The notes: generated by a model not told the origin, from the letters alone. DNA of 64,000 nt from Desulforamulus hydrothermalis Lam5 = DSM 18033 (GCF_000315365.1 NZ_CAOS01000011.1:124266-188265); one strand, 5' to 3'; numbered from the stretch's first letter, positions 33,429 to 41,425 are shown. Numbers and translations are program-made.

Positions 33429-33830
33429 ATGGCACCGCATAAAATTGTTTTAAGGTTTACTTCCACCACCTCTGACCAGCCGATAATTTATCATTTGGTT
33501 AAGGATTACGATTTGGTGGTTAATATTGTCAAGGCCCAGATTAACCCTCACCTGGAGGGAACCATGGTGTTAGATTTGGATGGGCCGAGGTACGAAGAAG
33601 GCATCCGGTATTTAAGGGATCAGGGCATCACGGTGCATCCTTTAACCCAGGAAGTGGTGCGTATCCATGACCGCTGTACCGCTTGCGGCGCCTGCACGGT
33701 ACACTGCCCGGCGGGTGCCCTGTATCTGGAGCGCCCGGCCATGGAGGTTCATTTTAACGGTGACAAATGTGTGGTTTGTCTGCAGTGTTTAAAGGTTTGC
33801 CCGGTACGGGCCATGGAGGTAAGGATTTAA
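33429..33830 (+). CDS. NIL-domain 4Fe-4S ferredoxin of the homocysteine system
   Basis: A 133-residue protein. The N-terminal NIL domain (residues 3-76, IVLRFTSTTSDQPIIYHLVKDYDLVVNIVKAQINPH) is also found in methionine ABC transporters. Two 4Fe-4S motifs follow: CTACGACTVHC..P and CVVCLQCLKVCP. In methanogens this type of protein works with the DUF39 enzyme, probably in sulfur reduction or transfer. ATG after AGGAAAGGAG, 24 bases behind the DUF39 gene. Confidence 0.93.
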   Translation: MAPHKIVLRFTSTTSDQPIIYHLVKDYDLVVNIVKAQINPHLEGTMVLDLDGPRYEEGIRYLRDQGITVHPLTQEVVRIHDRCTACGACTVHCPAGALYLERPAMEVHFNGDKCVVCLQCLKVCPVRAMEVRI

Positions 33831-33831
33831 C

Positions 33832-34572
33832 TTGACCTACACCGAACGTACTTACCGTTCCCTGCACCGCCAGCATGACCTGGTGCATTTTCAAGTGATG
33901 GTGCGAGAAACCGATTTGGATATCGGCGTACGGCGGGAACGCTTTTCACCTGAGCTGGTGCGCCGGACGGAGGAATTAATTTATCAAGAGCGCCGGCTGC
34001 TGGAGTTGTATATCCGCCAGGACCCGGTTTTTCAAACCAGCTTGCAGCCTCACCCAACCGTCGCCGGGGCACCGTCCCTGGCGGTGGAGATGGCTGAGGC
34101 GGCCCGCCTGGCCGGGGTTGGACCAATGGCGGCGGTGGCCGGCGCCTTTGCCCAACTGGCAGGGAAAGCTTTGACCCGGTATTCCCGGGATGTTATTGTG
34201 GAAAACGGCGGCGATATTTTTATAAAGACGACCCGGCCCAGAAAAGTAGGTATTTTTGCCGGGCAGTCACCGTTCAGTCACCGCATTGCTCTGGCTATCC
34301 AGCCGGGGCAAACCCCGCTTGGCATTTGCACCTCCTCCGGCACCGTAGGTCATTCATTAAGTTTCGGCAGGTCGGACGCCGTGGTTATTCTGGCACCCTC
34401 CGCCCCGCTGGCGGATGCTGTGGCCACGGCAGCCGGCAATCTGGTGCAAGAAGAGGCAGATGTACAAAAGGCGGTGGACTTTGCGGCGTCAGTGCCAGGG
34501 GTGACCGGGGCGGTGGCGATCAAAGGGGAAAAACTGGCAGCTTGGGGACAGGTAAAACTAGTACCCATGTAG
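33832..34572 (+). CDS. UPF0280 family protein (COG2122), homocysteine cluster
   Basis: A 246-residue protein, TTG start one base after the ferredoxin stop codon, so the three genes form one operon. It starts TYTERTYRSLHRQHDLVHFQVMVRETDL and contains GPMAAVAGAFAQLAGKAL, VIVENGGDIFIKT and GICTSSGTVGHSLSFGRSDAVVI, an ApbE-like arrangement. In methanogens COG2122 has been tied genetically to homocysteine or sulfide assimilation; the reaction is not settled. The SAM riboswitch would control it together with the first two genes. Confidence 0.9.
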   Translation: MTYTERTYRSLHRQHDLVHFQVMVRETDLDIGVRRERFSPELVRRTEELIYQERRLLELYIRQDPVFQTSLQPHPTVAGAPSLAVEMAEAARLAGVGPMAAVAGAFAQLAGKALTRYSRDVIVENGGDIFIKTTRPRKVGIFAGQSPFSHRIALAIQPGQTPLGICTSSGTVGHSLSFGRSDAVVILAPSAPLADAVATAAGNLVQEEADVQKAVDFAASVPGVTGAVAIKGEKLAAWGQVKLVPM

Positions 34573-34606
34573 TGGCATGATCTGTTTTAAAATAACAGGC
34601 AATATT

Positions 34607-34635
34607 CTGACATGGCGAATTTTTCGTAGTATAAT
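34607..34635 (+). promoter_or_regulatory. Sigma-A promoter
   Basis: CTGACA (34607-34612), 17 bases, TATAAT (34630-34635), 24 bases before the next gene. Confidence 0.65.
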
Positions 34636-34659
34636 GAATAAAAAACAGGTGGTGTAGTT

Positions 34660-34884
34660 ATGAAAAAACCAATCTGTCCCCTCTGCAATACAGAGATGGT
34701 AATGATTATGTCGGACGACAGCCAAAACAAAGAGCCGCAAATCTTTGCCCTTAATGAACTGGTGCGCCAGGCCGACGGCACTTACGGCATCAACCGGGAA
34801 CGAGGTTTGCCGGTGGTCATGGCATTGTGTGAAACCTGTGGTTATCTGATGCCTTTTTCTGCACACAAATTAAATCTGGAATAG
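34660..34884 (+). CDS. Small zinc-ribbon-like protein
   Basis: A 74-residue protein with two CxxC pairs (CPLC near the N-terminus and CETCGY near residue 58), the spacing of a zinc ribbon. The middle (IFALNELVRQADGTYGINRERGLPVVMALC) is not recognised. It has its own sigma-A promoter. Role unknown. Confidence 0.78.
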   Translation: MKKPICPLCNTEMVMIMSDDSQNKEPQIFALNELVRQADGTYGINRERGLPVVMALCETCGYLMPFSAHKLNLE

Positions 34885-34979
34885 AATAGCAAAGCAAGGC
34901 ATTAGTAAGACTTTTGTCATGGTCAACCCGGCGCCCGGCATCTTATAATAACCTTAAACATTCAGCAGGGGGGAAAAAG

Positions 34980-35402
34980 ATGCGCTTAACCATCAATGAT
35001 ATTTTAGACGTAGCCATAAAATCAGAAGAAAGCAGCTGCCAATTTTATAAAGAAATGGCAGGTCGGGCTAAAAACCCGGCTTCAGCCAACATCCTGGCGA
35101 AACTGGCCCAGGATGAGCAGGAACACCTGGATTATCTGCTCTGGTTAAAGTCCGGTGAGCCAATTAACGAGGAAGTTTACTTCGACGGGTTAGAGGAGGC
35201 CGGCAGCTTGGATCCGGCCATGACACCCAAAGAAGTCCTGGCGGTGGCGATCCAACGGGAAAATGCCGCTGCTCAAATGTACCGTCAAATGGCAGAAATA
35301 TTTAAGGCGCAAGCCGATAAACATTTTATTTTTGAGCGGATGGCCCGGGATGAAGAACATCACGCAGAAGCCATTGCCAAAATAGAAATACCCGGCGAAT
35401 AG
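34980..35402 (+). CDS. Rubrerythrin/ferritin-like domain protein
   Basis: A 140-residue four-helix protein with the di-iron ligand pattern: E in KSEESSCQFYKEMA, DEQEHLDYL, then QRENAAAQMYRQMA and ARDEEHHAEAI. This is the COG1633 ferritin-like group, without a rubredoxin domain. It probably handles peroxide or stores iron in an anaerobe. ATG 34980 after CAGGGGGG. A TATAAT box at 34944-34949 may be part of its promoter but has no good -35. Confidence 0.88.
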   Translation: MRLTINDILDVAIKSEESSCQFYKEMAGRAKNPASANILAKLAQDEQEHLDYLLWLKSGEPINEEVYFDGLEEAGSLDPAMTPKEVLAVAIQRENAAAQMYRQMAEIFKAQADKHFIFERMARDEEHHAEAIAKIEIPGE

Positions 35403-35410
35403 GAAAAATC

Positions 35411-35557
35411 AAGGCGGTTTGATGACCCCGCCCGTTTGAAACGAGCCCCATGGCCACCGGAGCGAATCATAGTGCTGTCGGTGCGTAGACCGGAGCTATA
35501 AGGGGATCACAAACCACCGTTAATGTTTGACACTCTGACTCCTTCCGGTTGGAAGGA
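35411..35557 (-). repeat. Palindromic element copy 4 (truncated) with one terminator hairpin
   Basis: The right half of the element is present in reverse orientation (35440-35537: GAGCCCCATGGCCACCGGAGC... to TTTGACACTCTG). The other half is reduced to about 30 bases. It abuts the hairpin ACTCCTTCC-GGTT-GGAAGGAGT plus T-run (35538-35557), which serves as terminator between two convergent genes. A second hairpin copy is not visible on the left. Confidence 0.82.
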
Positions 35558-35566
35558 GTTTTTATT

Positions 35567-36598
35567 TTAGCCCAGTATTTCCGCCATAACTTGCAACGTA
35601 TAGTCAATGTCCGCGGCGGACACATCCTTGTGGGTCACCAAGCGAATGGTGCCGGGCCCGAAAGCAGCACATTTTATACCCCGGCGGTGCAACTCGCTGA
35701 CCAAGTGAGCAGCTGTTCCGGGTGCCGGCACTTCTGCCACCACAATATTGGTTTGTACCCGGGCAAGATCAACCTTTAAGCCCGGCAGGCGGGCCATTCC
35801 TTCTGCCAGCCGGCGGGCATGGGAGTGATCCTCCGCCAGGCGATCTACCATTTTAAGGGCCACTAAACCGGCGGCGGCCAGCACACCGGCCTGCCGCATA
35901 CCGCCGCCCAGGGCTTTGCGGTACTTGCGGGCCCGCTGGATGAAATCACGGCTGCCCGCCAGCAATGACCCCACCGGTGCCGCTAAACCCTTGGAAAGAC
36001 AAAACATGAGGGAGTCACAGCAACAAGTAAATACTTTAACATCCACGTTCAGAGCCACTGCCGCGTTGAAAATGCGGGCCCCGTCCAGGTGCACCCGCAG
36101 TCCCTGCTGCCGGGCCAGGTCATAAATCTCAGCCATTACCCGGGGCGACAAAACGGTGCCGCCGCCACGGTTAAAAGTATTTTCCAGGCAAACCAGGGAG
36201 GTGCGAGGGAAATGAAGATCAGCGGGGCGCAGGGCTTGTCTGAGGACTGACGGCCCTTGCTCGGATAACAGACGGCTGACGGGCCGCAGCTGTACTCCCG
36301 CCAGCAGGGCCGGGGCACCCACTTCGTAGCAGTAAATGTGAGCCTCGCTGTCCAAAATTACTTCATCGCCCCGTTCGGTGTGGGTAAGCACCGCCAGTTG
36401 GTTACCCATGGTGCCGGAGGGTACAAACAATGCTGCTTCTTTGCCCACCAAGGAAGCGGCTGTCGCTTCTAATTCCTTTACGGTGGGATCCTCGCCGTAC
36501 ACATCATCCCCCACTTTTGCTCCGGCCATGGCGGTTCGCATTTCCTCGGTAGGTAAAGTTACAGTGTCACTGCGCAAATCGACAATTTTAATTTTCAT
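35567..36598 (-). CDS. ltaE: Low-specificity L-threonine aldolase
   Basis: PLP enzyme splitting threonine or allo-threonine to glycine and acetaldehyde. The 343-residue protein has DLRSDTVTLPTEEMRTAMAGAKVGDDVYGEDPT, FVPSGTMGNQLA, LENTFNRGGGTV, HLDGARIFNAAVAL and SLMFCLSKGLAAPVGSLL with the PLP lysine. This is full length for the family. It may supply glycine to the folate pathway whose formate-THF ligase lies at the window end. Convergent with the rubrerythrin-like gene. Confidence 0.95.
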   Translation of the reverse strand: MKIKIVDLRSDTVTLPTEEMRTAMAGAKVGDDVYGEDPTVKELEATAASLVGKEAALFVPSGTMGNQLAVLTHTERGDEVILDSEAHIYCYEVGAPALLAGVQLRPVSRLLSEQGPSVLRQALRPADLHFPRTSLVCLENTFNRGGGTVLSPRVMAEIYDLARQQGLRVHLDGARIFNAAVALNVDVKVFTCCCDSLMFCLSKGLAAPVGSLLAGSRDFIQRARKYRKALGGGMRQAGVLAAAGLVALKMVDRLAEDHSHARRLAEGMARLPGLKVDLARVQTNIVVAEVPAPGTAAHLVSELHRRGIKCAAFGPGTIRLVTHKDVSAADIDYTLQVMAEILG

Positions 36599-36816
36599 CA
36601 GCTCCTATCCGCTTCAGCAGGTGTTACTTAATTATCATAGCACTTGCTCAGGGTGATTATCTGCCGCCCGGCAGTTTTTTATATTGCAACTCTTTTCAAT
36701 ATATTATTAATTTGTTGCAAAGCACCAGACAATAAAAAGTCGGAATTATCATGCGCCGTCTTTTTGCTATAATCGACTAATGTAAGCATATTTTAAACAC
36801 ATGGAGGATAAAGGCA

Positions 36817-37443
36817 ATGGCGCATGCAGACAATGTTGTAACTGTCAAAAATGTTACCGCAGACCCATCCGCCCTGGGCTTATTTGGCCTGGCCATAGTA
36901 ACTCTGGTAGCTTCTTCCCAGAAATTAGGGTGGACCGAGGGGGTCGCTTTTGTTTTACCCTGGGCAATTTTTCTTGGTGCTTTTGCCCAATTGTTGGCCT
37001 GTATTTTAGACTTTAAAAAGAATAATGTGTTTGGTGCCACCGCCTTTGGCGGGTACGCTTTTTTCTGGTTTGCTGTGGGTATGTCCTGGATGATTAAACT
37101 GGGCATATTCGGTGAGACTGCCGCCGGCTCAGCAGACGTTCGCCAACTGGGTGTGGCCTTTATCGGTTACCTAATCTTTACCCTGTTTATGACCGTAGGC
37201 TCCATGGAAACTCATAAAGTATTATTTATTATTTTTATTTTAATTGATGTATTATTCCTTGGTTTGGCCTTAAGTGCTTTTGGGATTGCGGAACATTTTA
37301 CACACCGGCTGGCTGCCTGGGCAGAACTGTTGATTGCCGTAATGGCTTTTTACGGTTCCGCCGCTTCCGTATTAAACCTTCACTTTGGCCAAGTGCTGCT
37401 GCCGGTGGGCAAACCCTTTGGCATCTTTAAAAAACAGTTTTAA
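36817..37443 (+). CDS. GPR1/FUN34/YaaH-type acetate transporter
   Basis: A 208-residue membrane protein with six helices. VKNVTADPSALGLFGLAIVTLV replaces the family NPAPLGL motif by DPSALGL. FWFAVGMSWMI and FTLFMTVGSMETHKVLFIIF are further matches to SatP/YaaH. It transports acetate or succinate with protons. ATG 36817 after GGAGGATAA is preferred. It is a stand-alone gene followed by two hairpins. Confidence 0.9.
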   Translation: MAHADNVVTVKNVTADPSALGLFGLAIVTLVASSQKLGWTEGVAFVLPWAIFLGAFAQLLACILDFKKNNVFGATAFGGYAFFWFAVGMSWMIKLGIFGETAAGSADVRQLGVAFIGYLIFTLFMTVGSMETHKVLFIIFILIDVLFLGLALSAFGIAEHFTHRLAAWAELLIAVMAFYGSAASVLNLHFGQVLLPVGKPFGIFKKQF

Positions 37444-37458
37444 ATAACAGTTTTAAAT

Positions 37459-37482
37459 AACCTGCAGAGCAGGTTGTTTTTC
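37459..37482 (+). terminator. Terminator 1 of the acetate transporter
   Basis: AACCTGC-AGA-GCAGGTT followed by GTTTTT. Confidence 0.85.
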
Positions 37483-37504
37483 AAAAGGACACCCCTAAAT
37501 GAAA

Positions 37505-37551
37505 GAACATCCCGTTTCACTGTAAAAGTGGAACGGGATGCTTGTTTTATT
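37505..37551 (+). terminator. Terminator 2, tandem
   Basis: CATCCCGTT-T-CACT loops back on AGTG-G-AACGGGATG, then TTGTTTTATTTT. The stretch from here to the DUF1904 gene (37552-37672) holds GC-rich palindromic sequence that I cannot assign; a 63-residue frame over it lacks a ribosome site. Confidence 0.8.
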
Positions 37552-37672
37552 TTATGTCGCCATAAAAGCGTGGTTGCCAAGGGGCAGGTGATTTTTAAAG
37601 AAAATCCTTAACGTTAGCTTATGATCACCGTCGCCGGAAGAGCCGCCGGCTACCGGGGGTTTCGCTGATGCT

Positions 37673-37999
37673 CTAAAAATGTTCACCGTTTTCATAGTAC
37701 CTGTGTTTCTCAAAAACGGTAAACATAACATCCACACCGGCATAGCCGGTACGCCGGATTAAGTTGGTAATGGTTTCGGCCACCCGATCCTGGGTTTCCT
37801 GGCCCCGATCAAACCAGGCCACTTCCACAAAGGGATATCCTGCCGCCGGTTTCCCGTCTGAAATAAAGGTAGTGGGAATGTACTCCAAGGTCAGGTCTTC
37901 TTTGGGACAATTAATAACCTGCTGCAGCCGGTCGATTAATTCCTCACTGAGGGAACAAATTTTTTCGAGGGAGATACCTCTTATTTTGATTTGTGGCAC
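37673..37999 (-). CDS. DUF1904 family protein (tautomerase-like)
   Basis: A 108-residue protein. PQIKIRGISLEKICSLSEELIDRLQQVINCPKEDLTLEYIPTTFI is typical of DUF1904, which has a tautomerase/MIF-like fold. If the initiator is removed a catalytic-type N-terminal proline would be exposed. GTG at 37999 is preferred over the ORF start at 38008 because GGAGG then has 8-base spacing and the product starts with M-P. Function unknown. Confidence 0.82.
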   Translation of the reverse strand: MPQIKIRGISLEKICSLSEELIDRLQQVINCPKEDLTLEYIPTTFISDGKPAAGYPFVEVAWFDRGQETQDRVAETITNLIRRTGYAGVDVMFTVFEKHRYYENGEHF

Positions 38000-38088
38000 C
38001 AGACACACCTCCGCCTATAAAGTTCCTTGTCCGGTATTATTTTATACCGGCGGGAAGGTGAGGTGCAGCTGTAATTTGGGTTGCCCGG

Positions 38089-38586
38089 TTATATTTCTAA
38101 ATGTTTCTTAATTCGGTTAATCTCTTTTTTGTTTTGCAGGTTATCATGTTCCAATAACTCTACGTCAGCCATTAGGTGAGTGAGTTTGCCGCTAACCTCA
38201 TCAATGCCGGTTTTTATGAGGGTTCTTTCATTTTTGGCATTTTTCATTTCGGACTTGATGCCGGCTATTTCAGCCTTCATATCAGCCATTTCCGACTTGA
38301 TGCCGGCTATTTCAGCCTTCATATCAGCCATTTCCGACTTGATGCCGGCTATTTCAGCCTTCATATCAGCCATTTCGGACTTGATGCCGGCTATTTCGGC
38401 CTTCATATCAGCCATTTCCGACTTGATGTCAGCTATTTCAGCCTTCATATCAGCTATTTCAGCCTTCACATCAGCTATTTCAGCCTTCACGCCAGTCATT
38501 TCAATCCTTAATTCAGCCTGACCTTCCAATACTTTGCCGACCATTGTTATTAGCTGAGCTACCATTTGCTCAAGGCTTTCAGACAT
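38089..38586 (-). CDS. Coiled-coil protein with 14-residue tandem repeats
   Basis: A 165-residue protein made almost entirely of heptads. After the N-terminus (ESLEQMVAQLITMVGKVLEGQ) come repeats of 14 residues of the type EIAGIKSEMADMKA, from about residue 42 to 112, then a C-terminal helix (NLQNKKEINRIKKHLEI). It should form a long rod. The repeat DNA is nearly identical from unit to unit, with a recent expansion. No domain suggests function. Confidence 0.82.
   Translation of the reverse strand: MSESLEQMVAQLITMVGKVLEGQAELRIEMTGVKAEIADVKAEIADMKAEIADIKSEMADMKAEIAGIKSEMADMKAEIAGIKSEMADMKAEIAGIKSEMADMKAEIAGIKSEMKNAKNERTLIKTGIDEVSGKLTHLMADVELLEHDNLQNKKEINRIKKHLEI
38252..38461 (-). repeat. 42-bp tandem repeat, five units, inside the coiled-coil gene
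   Basis: Unit boundaries (GACTTGATG) fall exactly every 42 bases, at 38252, 38294, 38336, 38378 and 38420. The unit is two 21-base half-repeats, which continue more diverged to about 38500. The period equals 14 codons (two heptads), so unit gain or loss keeps the coiled coil in frame. Confidence 0.95.
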
Positions 38587-38788
38587 ATCCCCACCCCCTT
38601 GGCAGCAATTATATCAGACTGCCGGGGCAATTTAAACCAAATATTACTAAAATATCAGTTTGGGCGGCGGCATAAAAGAGGGTGAACGTTGTCATTGTTG
38701 ATGCAAAGCTGCTAATATTATTTATTATTAAATAAGATTTAATAATTCAGAGTATAAAATTTAATACTTACAAGAAAGAGGGTAGCCT

Positions 38789-39247
38789 GTGCACGCGCAA
38801 ATTTTATTTATTACGGATGGCTCAGCTTCTGCGGATGCGGCAGGAGAAACGGCTATCCGGTTAGCTGTGAATATGAAAATGCCGCTCAAAGCTGTCTTCA
38901 TTTTAGATGAGGGATGGAAATTCCTGCTGGGCGATGAGTGGTTAAGCACATCTGCCACCCGTATGAATTTTTTCCGCTGGTTTGAGGGTGGCTTACAAAC
39001 CCATGCTAAAAACCTTCTTGATCAATTTGCCGTAAAAGCAAGGGGGCGGGGAGTGGCAACGGAGGTTGACATCCGCATTGGCCAAACAGAAAAAGTAATA
39101 ACAGAATTAACCATGGAGCAACCAACGGCCTTTTTGGTGTTGCCCAACCCGCATGCCACTGCTCCTGCGGCTGCTGCGGGACTTAGAATTAACTTAAACA
39201 GTTTGACTAAAAAGGTTACCCCTCAGATAATTATTGGGCCAAGATAA
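38789..39247 (+). CDS. Universal-stress-protein-like protein
   Basis: A 152-residue protein starting at GTG after GAAAGAGGG. AQILFITDGSASADAAGETAIRLAVNMKMPLKAVFIL is the USP alpha/beta start with Asp at the nucleotide site. The C-terminal half (RGVATEVDIRIGQTEKVITELTMEQPTAFLVLP) fits USP, but the usual GxxGxxxxxxxxGS ATP loop is not clear (NPHATAPAAAAGLRIN). It may be a non-ATP-binding type. It converges on the PRC-barrel gene. Confidence 0.68.
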   Translation: MHAQILFITDGSASADAAGETAIRLAVNMKMPLKAVFILDEGWKFLLGDEWLSTSATRMNFFRWFEGGLQTHAKNLLDQFAVKARGRGVATEVDIRIGQTEKVITELTMEQPTAFLVLPNPHATAPAAAAGLRINLNSLTKKVTPQIIIGPR

Positions 39248-39248
39248 G

Positions 39249-39285
39249 CTGCCACCGGCAAGTGCTGTTGCCGGTGGCAGAAAAA
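39249..39285 (+). terminator. Convergent terminator
   Basis: CTGCCACCGGCAA (39249-39261) and TTGCCGGTGGCAG (39268-39280) form a 13-bp stem, with an A-run on the plus-strand 3' side. It can serve the minus-strand PRC gene and the USP gene. Confidence 0.65.
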
Positions 39286-39292
39286 GTTTGTA

Positions 39293-40252
39293 TTACTTGT
39301 TTGTATCTTCTGCCGCAGGCGGATCTTCTTTTGCGGCAGCGGCGGCCGGAGGAACTTCGGCCGGCTCTGCAGGTTCGTCAGCCGGTGGTTCTTCCCGTAC
39401 CAGGGCTTCCGGCGGCAAATCTACCACTGTCACCTGGTCTGCCACCGGGGCGGCGGAGCGGCAAATATCTTCCGGCGGTGCAGCTGCCGGGGGTGGTTGA
39501 GCCGCTTCGACCGTTTGATCGGTTGTGACCGGCACAGTTTCCTTTTGTTCAGCATCCTCTGTGTGTTTTCTCTTTACTTTTTCCAGTAAACTTTCTCCCA
39601 GGTCTTTTGTCAGGCCGGTAAATTCCTTAGTTTTGCTTTCCAGTTCATCCTTTGTCTTGCTGCCCAATTCCTTGGTTTTTTGCAGGGTACTTTCCCAAAG
39701 ATAGCTGGTGCTGTCTTTAATATGCTTGACGGTTTCTGACAGTCCCCCGTCAATTTTTACCATGTTTTCTAAAGCATGGTTAGATGTTACCACTAAATGC
39801 TTGCCAATGGTTTTAACAAAACTAATATCCAAGAACGACTTGCCCTTAATAATGCTGTTAAGCAAATTAGCGCTGATTTCTAAGCCAACGATACTGCCGC
39901 CGGTTTCTTCGACATAATATTCATCCACTTCGCCCAGTTGGCAGCCATTTTCTGCCACAACTTTACAACCAATAACAGCAACTTTATCCTTGTATAGTTT
40001 TAAAATTTCCGGCAGGCTGGTACCTTTTTCTATTGCTGCGCTCTGGTCGATGGTAATGGCATCAGCGCCCACGCTACGTACTTTTCCGTAAGGAGCAAAT
40101 TTCTGCTCACTAAACCAACCTTTTTGCTCTATGATCAGGGCGGCAACCTTTTGTTGCTGCGGGTCTACCACCAAGCCTTTGACAGTTCCCATTTGCTGGC
40201 CTTCGGCAAGGCTGATCACGGGCATACCGATAAACTTTTTGCTCTTGCGCAT
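39293..40252 (-). CDS. PRC-barrel protein with LEA-like and Pro/Ala-rich tail
   Basis: A 319-residue protein. Two PRC-barrel domains occur at about 5-80 (MPVISLAEGQQMGTVKGLVVDPQQQKVAALIIEQKG) and 85-165 (VIGCKVVAENGCQLGEVDEYYVEETGGSIVGLEIS). An amphipathic LEA-like helical stretch follows (TSYLWESTLQKTKELGSKTKDELESKTKEFTGLT), then a Pro/Ala/Glu-rich tail. PRC-barrel proteins bind membranes or nucleic-acid partners; LEA-like helices suggest desiccation or spore protection. Role inferred only. Confidence 0.8.
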   Translation of the reverse strand: MRKSKKFIGMPVISLAEGQQMGTVKGLVVDPQQQKVAALIIEQKGWFSEQKFAPYGKVRSVGADAITIDQSAAIEKGTSLPEILKLYKDKVAVIGCKVVAENGCQLGEVDEYYVEETGGSIVGLEISANLLNSIIKGKSFLDISFVKTIGKHLVVTSNHALENMVKIDGGLSETVKHIKDSTSYLWESTLQKTKELGSKTKDELESKTKEFTGLTKDLGESLLEKVKRKHTEDAEQKETVPVTTDQTVEAAQPPPAAAPPEDICRSAAPVADQVTVVDLPPEALVREEPPADEPAEPAEVPPAAAAAKEDPPAAEDTNK

Positions 40253-40356
40253 ACGAAAAGGCCCCCTTTAAACATACTTTTATCATCATGTTTATGCTTG
40301 GATACTGTTTGATATGACCATAAATAGGGAATAATAGAAACGGCAAAAGTGCTGTT

Positions 40357-40465
40357 AGACCGTAGACAAAGGTTGAAAACAAACTGAGGTGGTTTATGAT
40401 TCCCTGTCGGTGCGTAGGCCGGAGCCAAAGGGGATCATAAACCGCAGTTAACATTTGTCGACACT
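40357..40465 (-). repeat. Palindromic element copy 5 (internally deleted, about 109 bp)
   Basis: Only the outer stem remains: GACCGTAGACAAAGGTTGAAAACAAA-type left end, GGTGGTTTATGATTCCCTGTCGG, then GGGGATCATAAACC and TTTGTCGACACT. The inner arms and tip hairpins are missing. No clear duplicated hairpin flanks it, only short GCTGTT and AACAGC. It lies between the PRC-barrel gene and rplY. Confidence 0.85.
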
Positions 40466-40506
40466 AAACAGCCAAAAAATGTGTTAGGTTACAGGGGGTA
40501 AAAATT

Positions 40507-41139
40507 GTGGCAGAGCATGCTTTACATGCTAATATCAGGACAGAACGCACCAAGTCCAGCTTAAAGCGCATCAGGGACAAGGGCGAGATTCCGGGTGTGG
40601 TATACGGCAAGCATTTGGGAACCATGGCGGTTGCTGTAGATGCCGGGGCATTAAAAAAGATTCTTGGTTCGGTGAACGGACGTAATACCTTGATAAAGAT
40701 GGATTTAAACGGCGGCAAGCAGACCGTAATGGTTAAAAGCCTGCAAATGGACCCTTTGCACCAGCGGATTCAACATGTAGATTTTCAGCAGGTAAGCGAG
40801 GATACCAAAATTCGTACCGTAGTGCCGGTGCAGTTGGTGGGTACCCCCAGGGGAGTGGCTCTGGGCGGGGTGGTACAGCATGATTTGCGCAGCGCAGAAA
40901 TTGAATGTTTGCCCAGCCAAATTCCGGATGCCATCAAAGTGGATATCAGCCACCTGGAAATCGGAGATGCTTTATCAGTAAGCGATTTACAGGTGCCGCC
41001 AGGGGTTAAACTGCTTGATCACCCGCACACTACCGTGGTGGGTGTGGCAGTGATGAAGGCGCCCGAACCGGCCGGGCAACCGGAAGTGCCGCCGGAACCA
41101 ATGGCGGAGGCCAAGGCGAAGAGCTCTGAAAAAGAGTAA
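40507..41139 (+). CDS. rplY: 50S ribosomal protein L25/general stress protein Ctc
   Basis: A 210-residue L25 long form with an N-terminal 5S rRNA-binding domain (HANIRTERTKSSLKRIRDKGEIPGVVYGKHLG) and the C-terminal TL5 domain (VGTPRGVALGGVVQHDLRSAEIECLPSQIPDAIKVDISHLEIGDALSV). GTG start after ACAGGGGGT. As in B. subtilis it is followed by pth and mfd. Repeat elements 5 and 6 flank the gene on both sides. Confidence 0.95.
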   Translation: MAEHALHANIRTERTKSSLKRIRDKGEIPGVVYGKHLGTMAVAVDAGALKKILGSVNGRNTLIKMDLNGGKQTVMVKSLQMDPLHQRIQHVDFQQVSEDTKIRTVVPVQLVGTPRGVALGGVVQHDLRSAEIECLPSQIPDAIKVDISHLEIGDALSVSDLQVPPGVKLLDHPHTTVVGVAVMKAPEPAGQPEVPPEPMAEAKAKSSEKE

Positions 41140-41140
41140 C

Positions 41141-41368
41141 CGGCTGCAATGGCGGCCGACGGGAAGCAAGCAAGTTTTGCTGCGCCAAAGCCGGGGTGGT
41201 TTATTGATAAATAACAAGAGCCATTTGGGGTGGTGCCCCCTATGGCAACCGGAGCGGGAATTACAGTGCTGTCGGTGCAAAGACCGGGGCTAAGGGGAAT
41301 CTTAAATCACCGTCAAAGTTTGACGACACGCCGGGTCGGCCTGATGAGGCAGGCCGGTTAAGTTTTTT
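41141..41368 (-). repeat. Palindromic element copy 6 (degenerate) plus flanking hairpins
   Basis: Recognisable blocks in reverse orientation are GGTGGTTTATTGATAAATAAC, CCATTTGGGGTGG, GCAACCGGAGCGGGAATTACAGTGCTGTCGGTGC and GGGGAATCTTAAATCACCG. The right flank has CGGCCTG-ATGAGG-CAGGCCG plus T-run (41337-41368), the rplY terminator. A related GC hairpin, CGGCTGC-AAT-GGCGGCCG, is at 41141-41158. This is the most decayed copy. Confidence 0.72.
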
Positions 41369-41371
41369 GTA

Positions 41372-41400
41372 TTGCCTCCGACTGTTTACTGGGGTACAAT
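41372..41400 (+). promoter_or_regulatory. Sigma-A promoter of pth
   Basis: TTGCCT (41372-41377), 17 bases, TACAAT (41395-41400), 25 bases before the pth start. Confidence 0.65.
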
Positions 41401-41425
41401 ACCTTCGGTAAAGGAGGTATTTTTA

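Noticed and set aside
37552-37743. 63-residue minus-strand frame after DUF1904
   Set aside because: Overlaps the DUF1904 coding end, has no Shine-Dalgarno and runs into a terminator.
38252-38461. CRISPR array
   Set aside because: The repeats are directly tandem with no spacers and lie in a coding sequence.
38176-38521. Two plus-strand frames of 111 and 113 residues opposite the coiled-coil gene
   Set aside because: They arise from the 42-bp repeat, which keeps all frames open. The minus-strand frame has the meaningful heptad protein.
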